Shown in pieces: positions 55,539-64,000 of a stretch of DNA of 64,000 bases. Numbering within the stretch: position 1 is the stretch's first letter; every line of letters starts with the position of its first letter. Location: assembly GCF_000024505.1 (NCBI RefSeq), contig NC_013532.1:930001-994000 (forward strand). The letters run 5' to 3'. Under the pieces are notes generated by a model. It searched no databases. It was not told the origin of the DNA and saw nothing but the letters and a program-made list of their open reading frames with translations. This DNA comes from Anaplasma centrale str. Israel (GTDB lineage Bacteria; Pseudomonadota; Alphaproteobacteria; Rickettsiales; Anaplasmataceae). Position numbers and translations under genes: made by a program.

Positions 55539-57965
55539 CTAGTTGAACAGGGTGCAGTCCCCCCCTTCATCAACGCTGGGGACCTTGTCTACAAACACCT
55601 CATCCTCGCTCAACGGGACAATCTTGCCCATGAGGGCGCCCTGTATCACCTCATCAACGCTAGAGACCAGCACTATTTCCATGCACCGAGTGACGCTTTC
55701 CGGAAGCTCGATAATGTCTTTCTTATTCTGGCTAGGAATTATAGCAGTTGTAATCCCACCACGCAGCGCGGCCAGCAACTTTTCCTTCAAGCCACCTATG
55801 GGCAACACCCTACCCCTCAGTGTAACCTCGCCGGTCATAGCTACGGTATTCTTCACGGGGATACCCGTCATGAGTGAGACTATAGAAGTGCACATCGCAA
55901 TGCCGGCAGATGGCCCATCTTTGGGGGTAGCCCCCTCGGGAACGTGGATGTGTATGTCATTGACTTGAAAATCCCTAGACTTTATACCAAACCCTACGCA
56001 CCTGGATCGAACGTAGCTATAGGCCGCTTTTACAGATTCCTGCATAACCTCGCCAAGCTTTCCGGTATACTTCACGCCCCCCTTACCCGGCATGGTTACA
56101 GACTCTATAGTAAGCAGGTCCCCACCGGTGTCGGTGTATGCAAGGCCTGTGACCACACCAACCAGGCTGTCCTTCTCTATAATGCCGAAATCATACTTAC
56201 GCACTCCCGCATACTTGCCGATGTTGTCAGAGGTTATAGACAGGCTGGTTACGGTCTTAGTTTTATCAGTTAAAATCTCCTTTATTCCCTTCCTCATAAG
56301 AGAAGCCAGCTCCCGCTTCAGGTTCCTGACTCCGCTCTCTCTGGTGTAGAACCTCATGAGATCATAAATCGCCCCATCGGAGATTTCCCACTCCTTGTCG
56401 CGCAAACCGTGTTCCTTGCGCAGGCTGGGAATCAGGTGTGACTTAGCTATATGCAGCTTCTCTTCCTCGGTGTAACCAGATAGCTGTATAGCCTCCATGC
56501 GATCCAGCAGCGGCTTTTGCATATTAAGGCTGTTTGCAGTTGCAACGAACATCACATTAGAAAGGTCAAACTCGACCTCCAGATAGTTATCCACAAAGTG
56601 CTTATTGTGGTCCGGATCGAGCACTTCAAGCAGCGCGGCGGTTGGATCACCCCTATAATCAGATCCTACCTTGTCAATCTCATCTAGCAAAAACAAAGGG
56701 TTGCATGTTTTCGCTTGCTTTAACTGTTTGATGATCTTCCCAGGCATTGCCCCAACGTACGTCCTGCGGTGCCCACGTATTTCGGACTCATCATGGATAC
56801 CACCTAGGGATACGCGGACAAACTCGCGTCCAGTGGCTTCTGCTATAGATTTTGCAAGTGAAGTCTTCCCCACACCTGGAGGCCCAACAAAGCATATAAT
56901 CGGGCCTTTTGGCTTTTTCACCCTTTTGAGGACAGCCAAAAACTCCAAAACCCGCTCCTTTACTTTGTCCATGCCATAGTGGTTCCCATTGAGAATTTTC
57001 AGTGAATTCTCCATGTCTATCCTGGTATTCTTAAACTTGCCCCAGGGGAGATCTAGCAGCCACTTGAGATAGCTGGAAATGATGTTAGCCTCAGGCGACA
57101 TCAAGTTCATCTTTTTATAGCGCTTAAGGTCGCTTAAGGCGCGTTCCCTGGCCTCTTCAGAAAGAGACACGGTGTTTATCTTCTTCTCAAACTCACTCGC
57201 GGAGTCGCTATCACAGCAAGCACCGTCGCTTTCTTCCAGTTCGCGCTGTATGGCCTTGAGCTGTTCGTTTAGGTAATACACCTTGTGGGTAGATTCAACT
57301 TGCGACCTTACCCTATCATCAATCTTCTTTTGGGCATTGAGCACGCTAATCTCTAGCTTCACGAGGCCAAAAACCATATCTAGGCGCTTGACGACGCAAA
57401 ACTCCTCCATCACCTTCTGCTTATCTTCAACGCTGATGGTGAGGTGGGATGCAACAATATCGGACAGGTGCCCTAGTTTTTTTATTTCATATGCGGAGGC
57501 AACAACCTCAGACTGGGTTTTTTTGCTGAGCTTGTGCCATATATCGAACTCCTTCAGCACAGAACGCTTCAGCGCTTCTATCTTGTTGTCTATGGTTATG
57601 CTCTCATCATCCTCAACAACCTCAACCTCCGCGCTCAAAAAATCATCACCATCGATGAAATTCAGAACCTTGGCTCTGTTTTCGCCCTTAATCAGAACCT
57701 TCAACACTCCATCAGGAAGCCTTAGCAATTGCACCACATCTGCGACTGTGCCAACCCTGTACAGATCATCATTACTCGGGTTGTCTATGGAGCCATCCAC
57801 TTGCGTTAGGAGTAGAATTTTACAGCAACTATCATTCTTGGCAGCATGCTCCAAGGCACTTACAGATTTACCCCGACCTACGGAAAGGGGCATGACGACC
57901 CTGGGGAAGACTACAGTGTCCCGCAGCATCAAAACAGGCAGCGACAAAACCTTACTCTCTTCCAT
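55539..57965 (-). CDS. lon: Lon ATP-dependent serine protease
   Basis: 808 residues. Lon degrades damaged and regulatory proteins in the cytosol. N-terminal substrate domain (about 8-205, LPVLMLRDTVVFPRVVMPL), AAA+ module with Walker A at about 359-368 (GPPGVGKTSLAKSI) and Walker B (PLFLLDEIDKV), then the C-terminal protease with Ser in KDGPSAGIAM (about 683) and Lys in GGLKEKLLAA (about 726), the Ser-Lys dyad. Length is standard. It follows clpX after 18 nt. Confidence 0.97.
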   Translation of the reverse strand: MEESKVLSLPVLMLRDTVVFPRVVMPLSVGRGKSVSALEHAAKNDSCCKILLLTQVDGSIDNPSNDDLYRVGTVADVVQLLRLPDGVLKVLIKGENRAKVLNFIDGDDFLSAEVEVVEDDESITIDNKIEALKRSVLKEFDIWHKLSKKTQSEVVASAYEIKKLGHLSDIVASHLTISVEDKQKVMEEFCVVKRLDMVFGLVKLEISVLNAQKKIDDRVRSQVESTHKVYYLNEQLKAIQRELEESDGACCDSDSASEFEKKINTVSLSEEARERALSDLKRYKKMNLMSPEANIISSYLKWLLDLPWGKFKNTRIDMENSLKILNGNHYGMDKVKERVLEFLAVLKRVKKPKGPIICFVGPPGVGKTSLAKSIAEATGREFVRVSLGGIHDESEIRGHRRTYVGAMPGKIIKQLKQAKTCNPLFLLDEIDKVGSDYRGDPTAALLEVLDPDHNKHFVDNYLEVEFDLSNVMFVATANSLNMQKPLLDRMEAIQLSGYTEEEKLHIAKSHLIPSLRKEHGLRDKEWEISDGAIYDLMRFYTRESGVRNLKRELASLMRKGIKEILTDKTKTVTSLSITSDNIGKYAGVRKYDFGIIEKDSLVGVVTGLAYTDTGGDLLTIESVTMPGKGGVKYTGKLGEVMQESVKAAYSYVRSRCVGFGIKSRDFQVNDIHIHVPEGATPKDGPSAGIAMCTSIVSLMTGIPVKNTVAMTGEVTLRGRVLPIGGLKEKLLAALRGGITTAIIPSQNKKDIIELPESVTRCMEIVLVSSVDEVIQGALMGKIVPLSEDEVFVDKVPSVDEGGDCTLFN

Positions 57966-57983
57966 AAAGAACCCCCACCTTAC

Positions 57984-59201
57984 CTAGCCACTCTCAAAAC
58001 AGTTTCTGCTCATCATAACATCCTCAACCATGGCAGCGTCGACAACAACCTTACCGCCCTCGCAGCCTAAAGGGTTAAACATGAAGTCGAGTAACAAAGA
58101 TTCCATAATGGCCCGTAATCCTCTGGCTCCAGTATTCCGAGCAACAGCCTTCTTTGCAACAGCTAAGAGAGCTGCGTTGTCGAATTTCAGCTCAAGGTTG
58201 TCCATTTCAAATAGCTTAGTATACTGCTTAACCAAAGAGTTCTTTGGTTCCACTAATATGCGATAAAGGGTTTCCTCGTCCAGCCTGCCCAGGGAGGTGA
58301 CAACCGGTATCCTCCCGACAAACTCTGGTATCAATCCAAACTTTACGAGGTCCTCAGGTTCAGTATAGCACAAAATGTCCTTGCGTTTATCGGCGATCTT
58401 TTGAACATTTGCTTCAAAGCCCATACAGCTGCCGCGATTCCTCGCCTCAATAATTTTCTCAAGGCCGTCAAACGCTCCACCGAAAATGAACAGGATGTTA
58501 TCAGTGTTTATCTGTATAAACTCCTGGTGGGGGTGCTTTCTGCCGCCCTGAGGTGGAACGGAAGAGACGGTGCCCTCGATCACTTTCAGCAACGCCTGCT
58601 GGACTCCTTCCCCAGAAACATCGCGGGTTATTGAGGCATTCTCCGACTTCCGTGAGATTTTATCGACCTCGTCAATGTATATAATGCCCCGCTGTGCCGC
58701 CTCCACGTTAAAGTTGGCAGCTTGCAATAGCTTAAGCAGAATATTTTCTACATCCTCACCAACGTACCCGGCCTCGGTCAGCGTTGTGGCATCCGCCATG
58801 GCAAATGGGACCTGCAACACTCTCGCCAGCGTACGTGCGAGCAAGGTCTTCCCTGAGCCAGTTGGGCCTATCAGCAACACGTTGGATTTTGATATCTCAA
58901 CCTCGCTGATGACTCCAGAATTTCGCAGACGCTTGTAGTGGTTGTAGACGGCAACCGACAGCACCTTCTTGGAGTGCTCCTGCCCTATGACGTACTCGTC
59001 CAACACCTGCTTTATCTCCGGAGGCTTTAGGTCAAACCCACCCTGCCTCGCGGGCCTGCCTTCTTCCTGCAATATCCCGCTGCAGAGCTCTACACACTCG
59101 TTACAGATGTAAACTCTAGGCCCAGCTATGAGCTTCCTCACCTCGCTGTGAAGCTTTCCACAAAACGAGCAGCTATAGGCGCCTTTTCTAGCCTCTGACA
59201 T
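57984..59201 (-). CDS. clpX: ClpX ATPase specificity subunit
   Basis: 405 residues. ClpX unfolds tagged substrates and feeds them to ClpP. The N-terminal C4 zinc finger ([13 protein letters not shown] and [10 protein letters not shown], about 9-41) is followed by Walker A at about 108-118 ([14 protein letters not shown]), Walker B ([10 protein letters not shown]) and the RKHPHQEF pore-2-type loop. The IGF loop that docks ClpP reads MGFEANVQ-region, without an obvious I-G-F, so docking detail is unclear. It lies 9 nt downstream of clpP. Confidence 0.97.
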
Positions 59202-59210
59202 CCATCTTTC

Positions 59211-59807
59211 CTATATCTGCTCCCCTCCCCGCTTGTCTATCACCTTGTCGACTATACCAAAATCTTTGGCCTTTTCCGCAACCATGAAGTTATCGCGCTC
59301 CATGCTGCTTTCTATTTCCTCAAGGGATTTTCCAGTATGCTTGACGTATATCTCGTTCAGCCTGCGTTTGATCTCCAATATCTCCCTGGCATGTATTTCT
59401 ATGTCAGTAGCTTGGCCGCGGAAGCCACCAGAAGGCTGGTGCACCATTATCCTAGAATTTGGAAGTGCATATCGCATACCAGGCTCCCCACCTGCCAACA
59501 GCAGCGCGCCCATAGACGCCGCCTGGCCCAAGCACAATGTGGATACCTTAGGCTTTATATACTGCATGGTGTCGTATATAGACAGGCCCGCGGTGACCAC
59601 TCCCCCGGGAGAGTTTATGTATAGAGATATGTCCTTCTCGGGATTTTCAGCCTCGAGAAACACGAGCTGCGCTACAATGAGGCTGGCCATATTGTCTTCC
59701 ACGGTGCCGGTTATGAATATTATCCTCTCCTTCAACAACCTGGAGTATATATCATACGCGCGCTCTCCCCTGCTGGTCTGCTCAACCACCATCGGTACTA
59801 AGTTCAT
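59211..59807 (-). CDS. clpP: ClpP serine protease subunit
   Basis: 198 residues from ATG 59807, with GAGAGGGA about 8 nt upstream; the frame extends to 59858 but those residues do not fit the family. ClpP forms the 14-subunit chamber used by ClpX. The triad is visible: Ser in [15 protein letters not shown], His in [14 protein letters not shown], Asp in [13 protein letters not shown]. The N-terminus [20 protein letters not shown] is typical. Confidence 0.97.
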   Translation of the reverse strand: MNLVPMVVEQTSRGERAYDIYSRLLKERIIFITGTVEDNMASLIVAQLVFLEAENPEKDISLYINSPGGVVTAGLSIYDTMQYIKPKVSTLCLGQAASMGALLLAGGEPGMRYALPNSRIMVHQPSGGFRGQATDIEIHAREILEIKRRLNEIYVKHTGKSLEEIESSMERDNFMVAEKAKDFGIVDKVIDKRGGEQI

Positions 59808-59862
59808 AATTTCCCTCTCAAACTCCCACAAAGCACCAGGACCAACAGCTCCCAGCAAAACT

Positions 59863-61188
59863 CTAGATACTCTCGAAAAGCGACTTTAGATCTCCGGCGG
59901 GCACATTCTGCCTTTCTTTCTTGGCCTTGGCAACCATATATCTGACCACCTTGTCCTCAAGCACTTTCCCCCTTATGTGATCTCTAACTCCCTGATTAGA
60001 CCTCAAAAGCTTGAGCACACTCTCCAAACTTGCCCCATAGTTCAGATAGTTAGACTGAACAAACGCCGAAATGTCACGTGCCTCCACGGCGATGTTGTTA
60101 TCTTGAGAAACCTTCATCAACAGCATACCCAGCCTCACGCGCCGCTCAGCTTCTTTCAAGATGCCATCTTCCCCCATGGCTTCAAGCTCGCTCTGGGCAA
60201 GTTCACGCCTAATTCTTGCGGACTCTTGAGACACCACAGATTCCGGAACTTGGCCTTGGTAGATTGTTTCCATATGGTCAAACAACTCCTTACGCATTAG
60301 GGCATCGCTCATAAAGGCAAAACGGCCCTTTAGGCTTTCAGTAGCAAAGTTGATCATGTCTTCGGCGCAACCAAATCCGCAGCTCTTCGCCAGCTCTTCA
60401 TGATCGCCAATATCCTTGGGGACCATGATGCTCACAAGTTTCACTGACATCTCAACTTCTTTGCCGGCAAAGAGCCTCACTCTATAGTCGCTCGGAAACC
60501 CAAGCTTGAACTCCTTGACGTCCCCAACCTTCATCCCGGTTATTTTGTCTTCGAACTCTTTGGGCAGATGGCCTCCGCCGAGCACTGCCACAAAGCCCTT
60601 CGCGCTTCCGCCCCTCAGTGCCTTGCCCTTGAACGAACTGTTATAGTCGATTACAACCTTGTCTCCAGCGGCTGCGCGCCGTTTTGGGCTATCTGACACG
60701 ACAAAACTAGGGTACCGAGCTTTGAGTTCGCCAATAAACTTATCAACGTCCTCCTGCCCGACCTCTGCCTCCATTTCCTTGAGTGCAATGTCTTCTGGAT
60801 TGACGGACGGAACCTCCGGCATCAACTCGAACTGCAGTTCGTATACCAGATCCCCGCCTTTTCCTTCTGTAGAGCACACCTTAGGGTGAGAAGTAACCCT
60901 AACCTCCGAGGTGATAACATCCCCAAATCCACCTTCCTTCATGAACTGCGACGAAGCATCGTCAATCACCCCAGAAAGCACCTCCTTGACGACGTCCTCA
61001 CCGCAACTGCGCCGCACAAGATCTAAGGAAACCTTCCCTTTTCTGAAACCATCCATCCTGACATTCGCTGCAATCTCACGCAGCCTATCATCCACTTTCT
61101 GCTCCAGGTACCCATTTTCGACGGTGAATTCGTACCCGCGCTTCAGCCCATCATTCAAAACCTCTTTTACAACGTAGAACCGCTGCAT
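59863..61188 (-). CDS. tig: Trigger factor
   Basis: 441 residues from ATG 61188 (GGAG at about 8 nt). The longer frame to 61263 reads into tRNA-Leu and is not used. Trigger factor is the ribosome-bound chaperone and prolyl isomerase. The ribosome-docking motif reads [16 protein letters not shown] (usual GFRxGK). The FKBP-like PPIase domain (about 160-245, [14 protein letters not shown] and [14 protein letters not shown]) and the helical C-terminal arms follow. It heads the tig-clpP-clpX-lon block. Confidence 0.96.
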   Translation of the reverse strand: MQRFYVVKEVLNDGLKRGYEFTVENGYLEQKVDDRLREIAANVRMDGFRKGKVSLDLVRRSCGEDVVKEVLSGVIDDASSQFMKEGGFGDVITSEVRVTSHPKVCSTEGKGGDLVYELQFELMPEVPSVNPEDIALKEMEAEVGQEDVDKFIGELKARYPSFVVSDSPKRRAAAGDKVVIDYNSSFKGKALRGGSAKGFVAVLGGGHLPKEFEDKITGMKVGDVKEFKLGFPSDYRVRLFAGKEVEMSVKLVSIMVPKDIGDHEELAKSCGFGCAEDMINFATESLKGRFAFMSDALMRKELFDHMETIYQGQVPESVVSQESARIRRELAQSELEAMGEDGILKEAERRVRLGMLLMKVSQDNNIAVEARDISAFVQSNYLNYGASLESVLKLLRSNQGVRDHIRGKVLEDKVVRYMVAKAKKERQNVPAGDLKSLFESI

Positions 61189-61223
61189 AAAAACACTCCA
61201 CCACAACCAAGGGAGCCACATGG

Positions 61224-61306
61224 TGCGGATAGAGGGACTCGAACCCCCACAGGCCTGGCCCACTAGGACCTAAACCTAGCGCGTCTACCAATTCCGCCAT
61301 ATCCGC
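61224..61306 (-). tRNA. tRNA-Leu (UAG)
   Basis: 83 nt class II tRNA with acceptor GCGGATA/TATCCGC, anticodon loop TTTAGGT (anticodon UAG) and a long variable arm. CCA follows directly (61221-61223), so it appears genome-encoded. Confidence 0.96.
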
Positions 61307-61441
61307 ACGAGCAGACCGGGCTCACCACCGCATTCGGGCCAACCTCACCAAATGCATGACTGCAGCGACAACCCAGTTACCAAGCCCCAGCACCATCCCT
61401 TAAAAAACTCCTACACGGGATGCTCCAGCAAAAGCGCTGAG

Positions 61442-61513
61442 TGGTTCCGGCGTGATTCGAACACGCGACACACTGATTAAGAGTCAGGTGCTCTACCGCT
61501 GAGCTACGGAACC
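61442..61513 (-). tRNA. tRNA-Lys (CUU)
   Basis: 72 nt with acceptor GGTTCCG/CGGAACC, D arm GCTCAGCGGTAGAGC, anticodon loop CTCTTAA (anticodon CUU) and T arm GTTCGAATC. CCA is not encoded. Confidence 0.95.
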
Positions 61514-61626
61514 CTAAAGCAGAGGAACGCAAGCCACCACGGACATCCTCGCACCACACCGCCCCAGCGGTCCTTGATACTACCATACTCACGGCATGTC
61601 AATAGCAAGATCGCGTCACTGCAGAC

Positions 61627-61654
61627 TTGACGGCAAGGTTCATTGGTTTATAAT
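61627..61654 (+). promoter_or_regulatory. Strong candidate sigma70 promoter
   Basis: TTGACG (61627-61632), 16-bp spacer, perfect TATAAT (61649-61654). It drives the lipoprotein-pgpA-GNAT direction and rules out an in-frame start at 61643 for the lipoprotein. Confidence 0.65.
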
Positions 61655-61738
61655 GCGGACCGTTTATTTGTGGCTTGTGTGGCGCGCGGCCTAGTGTGCA
61701 TGGCCCCTCGCCCTTGGTGGGTTTTTGTGGTGGTTTTT

Positions 61739-61906
61739 ATGAGATTTTCTAGGGTGGTGCTCTTGCTTCTTGTCGCTGCATTCGGGCTGCAGGGGTGCAT
61801 ACTGTTTTCCAAGGAAGAGCGTAAGATTAAGAGCCCATGCGTCAGGGCTGGTAATGGCCAACAAACGTGTGAGCGTCATCCGGTGAATCAGTGGTGGCTT
61901 GGGTGA
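61739..61906 (+). CDS. Small lipoprotein
   Basis: 55 residues from ATG 61739. MRFSRVVLLLLVAAFGLQGC is a lipoprotein signal peptide with lipobox L-Q-G-C, so the mature form would be lipid-anchored with about 35 residues. The rest has two more Cys and a Pro/Trp end (NQWWLG). ATG 61700 is an in-frame alternative. The function is unknown; small lipoproteins of this kind occur in Rickettsiales. It is about 70 nt before pgpA and behind a strong promoter. Confidence 0.75.
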   Translation: MRFSRVVLLLLVAAFGLQGCILFSKEERKIKSPCVRAGNGQQTCERHPVNQWWLG

Positions 61907-61972
61907 CGCCTCTCGGCCGTTGGTCGCCAGCGCTTCGTGTCTGTTTGGAGCCCGGGTGTTTGGCATCCGGGC

Positions 61973-62503
61973 ATGGCGAGTAGTCCTCCCCAGTTGTTAT
62001 CTGCGTGTGCGCGGGTGGTTTCCACATGGTGTATGTGCGGTAGGTCACCCGTGGCCCCTGGTACCGTGGGGAGTGCCGCGGCGCTTCTGTTCTTCCCCGT
62101 GGTGGCTTCCAGCGCAGATGGCGGCGCTTTCCTGGTGGTCGCGGTGTTCGTCCTGGGCTTATGGGCTGTAGCCCGCTACCTTAAGGATAATCCAGAAAAG
62201 CACGATCCGGCCGAGGTCGTCGTTGATGAGGTCTGCGGACAGACACTCGTATTCACGATACCCTGTGTACTGGCACGGCACGGTGCGCCATTCATACACT
62301 TACCCAACGATTCACTACATAGGGTAGTTTTTCTGTGTTCCGGGTTTGTGTGCTTTAGAATTTTTGACATCGCAAAGCCGTGGCCGATATGCATAGTAGA
62401 CGCTCGAGTAGGGGGGGCTATGGGTGTTATGCTGGATGACGTAGCCGCTGCTGTATTCGCATCTGTTGCGTGCCTCGCGGTGGTAAGTGCAAGTGTCATG
62501 TAG
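61973..62503 (+). CDS. pgpA: Phosphatidylglycerophosphatase A
   Basis: 176 residues from ATG 61973. PgpA removes phosphate from phosphatidylglycerol-3-phosphate to give phosphatidylglycerol at the inner membrane. The hallmark APGTVGSAAALLFFPVV, then KHDPAEVVVDEVCGQ (the D-P-x-x-[IV]-V-x-D-E motif, usually E-x-V-G), and PWPICIVDARVGGAMGVMLDDV are present. Four hydrophobic helices. The usual Gly after the VDE motif is Cys-Gly here. Confidence 0.92.
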   Translation: MASSPPQLLSACARVVSTWCMCGRSPVAPGTVGSAAALLFFPVVASSADGGAFLVVAVFVLGLWAVARYLKDNPEKHDPAEVVVDEVCGQTLVFTIPCVLARHGAPFIHLPNDSLHRVVFLCSGFVCFRIFDIAKPWPICIVDARVGGAMGVMLDDVAAAVFASVACLAVVSASVM

Positions 62504-62541
62504 CTAGGTTGCTATTCAGGGAAGGGGGCAGAACTCAAAAC

Positions 62542-63315
62542 ATGCATTTTTCTTCTTTAGCCACAGACAACCTCAGGGAGTACATGCTATACGCAGTTAA
62601 CATGTCAGGGGGGACAGTCCGCACAATAGGCAACTTGATACTCACAATAAACAGTCGCCCTGATTCCCTGTTCAATTACGTATTCCCCACAGATGGCACA
62701 TACGAGGAGTGTGAGCAATCTGCAAAAAACGCCCTGGATTATCTTGAAAAAGAAAAAATCGACACAACATGGGTTGTGGACTCCCACACAAAGGGGCTTG
62801 GTAGGGCGGTGGACAAATTAGGATTTGCCGCGCCAAATGTGGTGAAGAAGGCATTCATGAAGATACCAATGCACGCCTATATCAAGAACCATGGCTTAAG
62901 TCTTGTACTAGAAGCCGTGAACACGGACTCTGCATTGGCTGAACTCGATTGTATGGCATCGAAAATTTTCTATTGCAATGTGAACGATCTGGCAATACTG
63001 TTGAAGGGGATGGTTAAGCATCAGCCTCCGGACCTCAGGTTCTTCCTTGCCAAGCTACACGGTGCTACGGTGGGGCTGTGTGGAATGTACGTCCGTAATC
63101 AGGTAGTGGGCCTATATAGCGACGGGGTGCTACCGGAGTATAGGAATATGGGCATAGCTAGTGACATGGTGCTGCAGAGACTAGAGATGGCCAGGGAGCT
63201 GCACAGGTGCAGGTACGCCGTGGCTCAGTGCGTTGAGCAGTCCGTGGGCGTGTATAGCAGGTTGGGGTTCAGGATGACTGGAAATTTGTCGCTATATGCC
63301 TCCCTTATGGCATAA
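62542..63315 (+). CDS. GNAT family acetyltransferase
   Basis: 257 residues from ATG 62542. The C-terminal half has the acetyl-CoA binding motif A (SDGVLPEYRNMGIASDMVLQ, R-x-x-G-I/x-A) and the CVEQSVGVYSRLGFRMTGN end typical of GNAT. The N-terminal half is a GNAT-related or lineage-specific domain without clear motifs. The substrate is unknown. It follows pgpA by 38 nt and may be in its operon. Confidence 0.8.
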   Translation: MHFSSLATDNLREYMLYAVNMSGGTVRTIGNLILTINSRPDSLFNYVFPTDGTYEECEQSAKNALDYLEKEKIDTTWVVDSHTKGLGRAVDKLGFAAPNVVKKAFMKIPMHAYIKNHGLSLVLEAVNTDSALAELDCMASKIFYCNVNDLAILLKGMVKHQPPDLRFFLAKLHGATVGLCGMYVRNQVVGLYSDGVLPEYRNMGIASDMVLQRLEMARELHRCRYAVAQCVEQSVGVYSRLGFRMTGNLSLYASLMA

Positions 63316-63374
63316 GGCACTGCTGTGAAAGGTAGGCTAGTGCTGGGTGGAGGAGTATAAGAGAAAGTTGGTTG

Positions 63375-64000
63375 ATGTTTACGTATGCTGCCGCCTATGT
63401 CTTGGTCTTCGTCCTGGCGATTCTGGTGGTTTTTTGTTTTTATACCAGTTTAAGCATAAGCGATTTTCGCCACAATAACAACTTGCTGACCAGTCTACTA
63501 CTTTCCTTGGGAGACGGGTTTTACCTTTGGGACGAGAAAAAGCGCGTGGAACGCTTCTCCCCCAATCTGCAGATGCTGCTGAACAGCGTATTCTGCTCTT
63601 TCAACGAACTAGCAAACTTTTTTGAAGAATCTGATCAGCTGAGGAAAAACTTCGCTGAAGCCCGTAGGATCAACAAGTCCTTCACCATGGATCTGAAAGG
63701 GAAGGACGCGGAGATTTACTGTTCGTGTTATGGCCAAAGCATAGTTGATGACCAGGACAGGGTAGTTGGCGTGCTGCTGTGGATTCAGAATGTGACTGGG
63801 GGGAGGTCGCTCGTTGCAAGCCTTAACCACAAAAACACGAAGTTGGCGCGGGAGCTTAATAACTGTAGCAGCATAATCGACGCGCTACCTTACCCGGTTT
63901 GGAAGCGCAATAAGAGCGCCGAAGTGGAGATGCATAATCCTTTCTACCTAAAGCTGATGCAAAACAATCAGGGCGATACACTGGTCAGGCAGCTTAGTTC
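63375..64000 (+). CDS. N-terminal part of a PAS-type sensor kinase (3' end outside window)
   Basis: ATG 63375, with AGGAG about 30 nt upstream and no strong site nearer. Open to the right edge, 208 codons seen. One N-terminal membrane helix (AAAYVLVFVLAILVVFCFYT) is followed by a PAS-like domain (SLLLSLGDGFYLWDEKKRVE to RVVGVLLWIQNVTGG) and the start of a second (SIIDALPYPVWKRNKSAEVE). This order suggests a hybrid or simple sensor histidine kinase such as CckA, but the kinase domain is not in the window. Confidence 0.7.
   Translation, partial: MFTYAAAYVLVFVLAILVVFCFYTSLSISDFRHNNNLLTSLLLSLGDGFYLWDEKKRVERFSPNLQMLLNSVFCSFNELANFFEESDQLRKNFAEARRINKSFTMDLKGKDAEIYCSCYGQSIVDDQDRVVGVLLWIQNVTGGRSLVASLNHKNTKLARELNNCSSIIDALPYPVWKRNKSAEVEMHNPFYLKLMQNNQGDTLVRQLS

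Noticed and set aside
57283-57987. Open frame of 234 codons on the plus strand opposite lon
   Set aside because: Antisense shadow; Ser/Thr/Leu-rich translation is typical of antisense frames.

Overview
The window looks like the chromosome of an Anaplasma species of the A. marginale group (A. marginale, A. centrale or A. ovis). This is an inference from mid-range GC, Rickettsiales-type housekeeping genes, scattered gene order with long non-coding gaps, and a large Ala/Gly/Val-rich protein of the Anaplasma appendage-associated type. I could not run a database search, so the species is not settled.

Left third (about 1-25.2 kb): five very large plus-strand genes (at least 1,825, then 1,277, 1,538, 943 and 1,191 codons). 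They are probably one family: long repeat-rich N-terminal regions built on a recurring strand signature of the form [VLI]-[SRQ]-Y-x-[VIL], then one short hydrophobic or amphipathic, Cys-containing segment about 120-190 residues from the end, then a Ser/acidic tail. The first is cut by the left window edge. They are separated by gaps of 0.3-1.5 kb; two gaps hold good sigma70-like promoters and one holds a 12-G tract. A minus-strand pair (MreD-like protein and coq7) sits between the fourth and fifth, and an unknown minus-strand membrane protein follows.

Middle (26-43 kb): compact housekeeping genes: dsbB with a coupled membrane protein, rpmG, acpP-fabF, a PilT-like ATPase with a decayed nucleotide site, mnmA, dprA, mutL (with a 12-G tract in frame), overlapping tolQ-tolR-tolA, a PleC-type sensor kinase, argD and a polytopic membrane protein behind a strong promoter.

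42.5-46.5 kb: an appendage-associated-type gene whose reading frame runs antisense into its neighbour, followed on its 5' side by about 1.4 kb of shuffled, repeated fragments of the same gene type.

Right third (46.5-64 kb): ftsK-yggT, a CorC/HlyC-type CBS protein, thiE flanked by its own duplicated pieces (about 2.3 tandem copies of its promoter/start region upstream, an internal fragment downstream), a PPDK-regulator kinase, trhO, fmt, tRNA-CAU, the proteostasis block tig-clpP-clpX-lon (all minus strand), tRNA-Leu(UAG), tRNA-Lys(CUU), a small lipoprotein, pgpA, a GNAT protein, and the N-terminal part of a second sensor kinase cut by the right edge.

Together, the window mixes conserved core functions (translation, fatty acid synthesis, protein quality control, DNA translocation and repair, envelope integrity) with fast-changing, surface-type gene families marked by repeats, partial duplications and homopolymer tracts.
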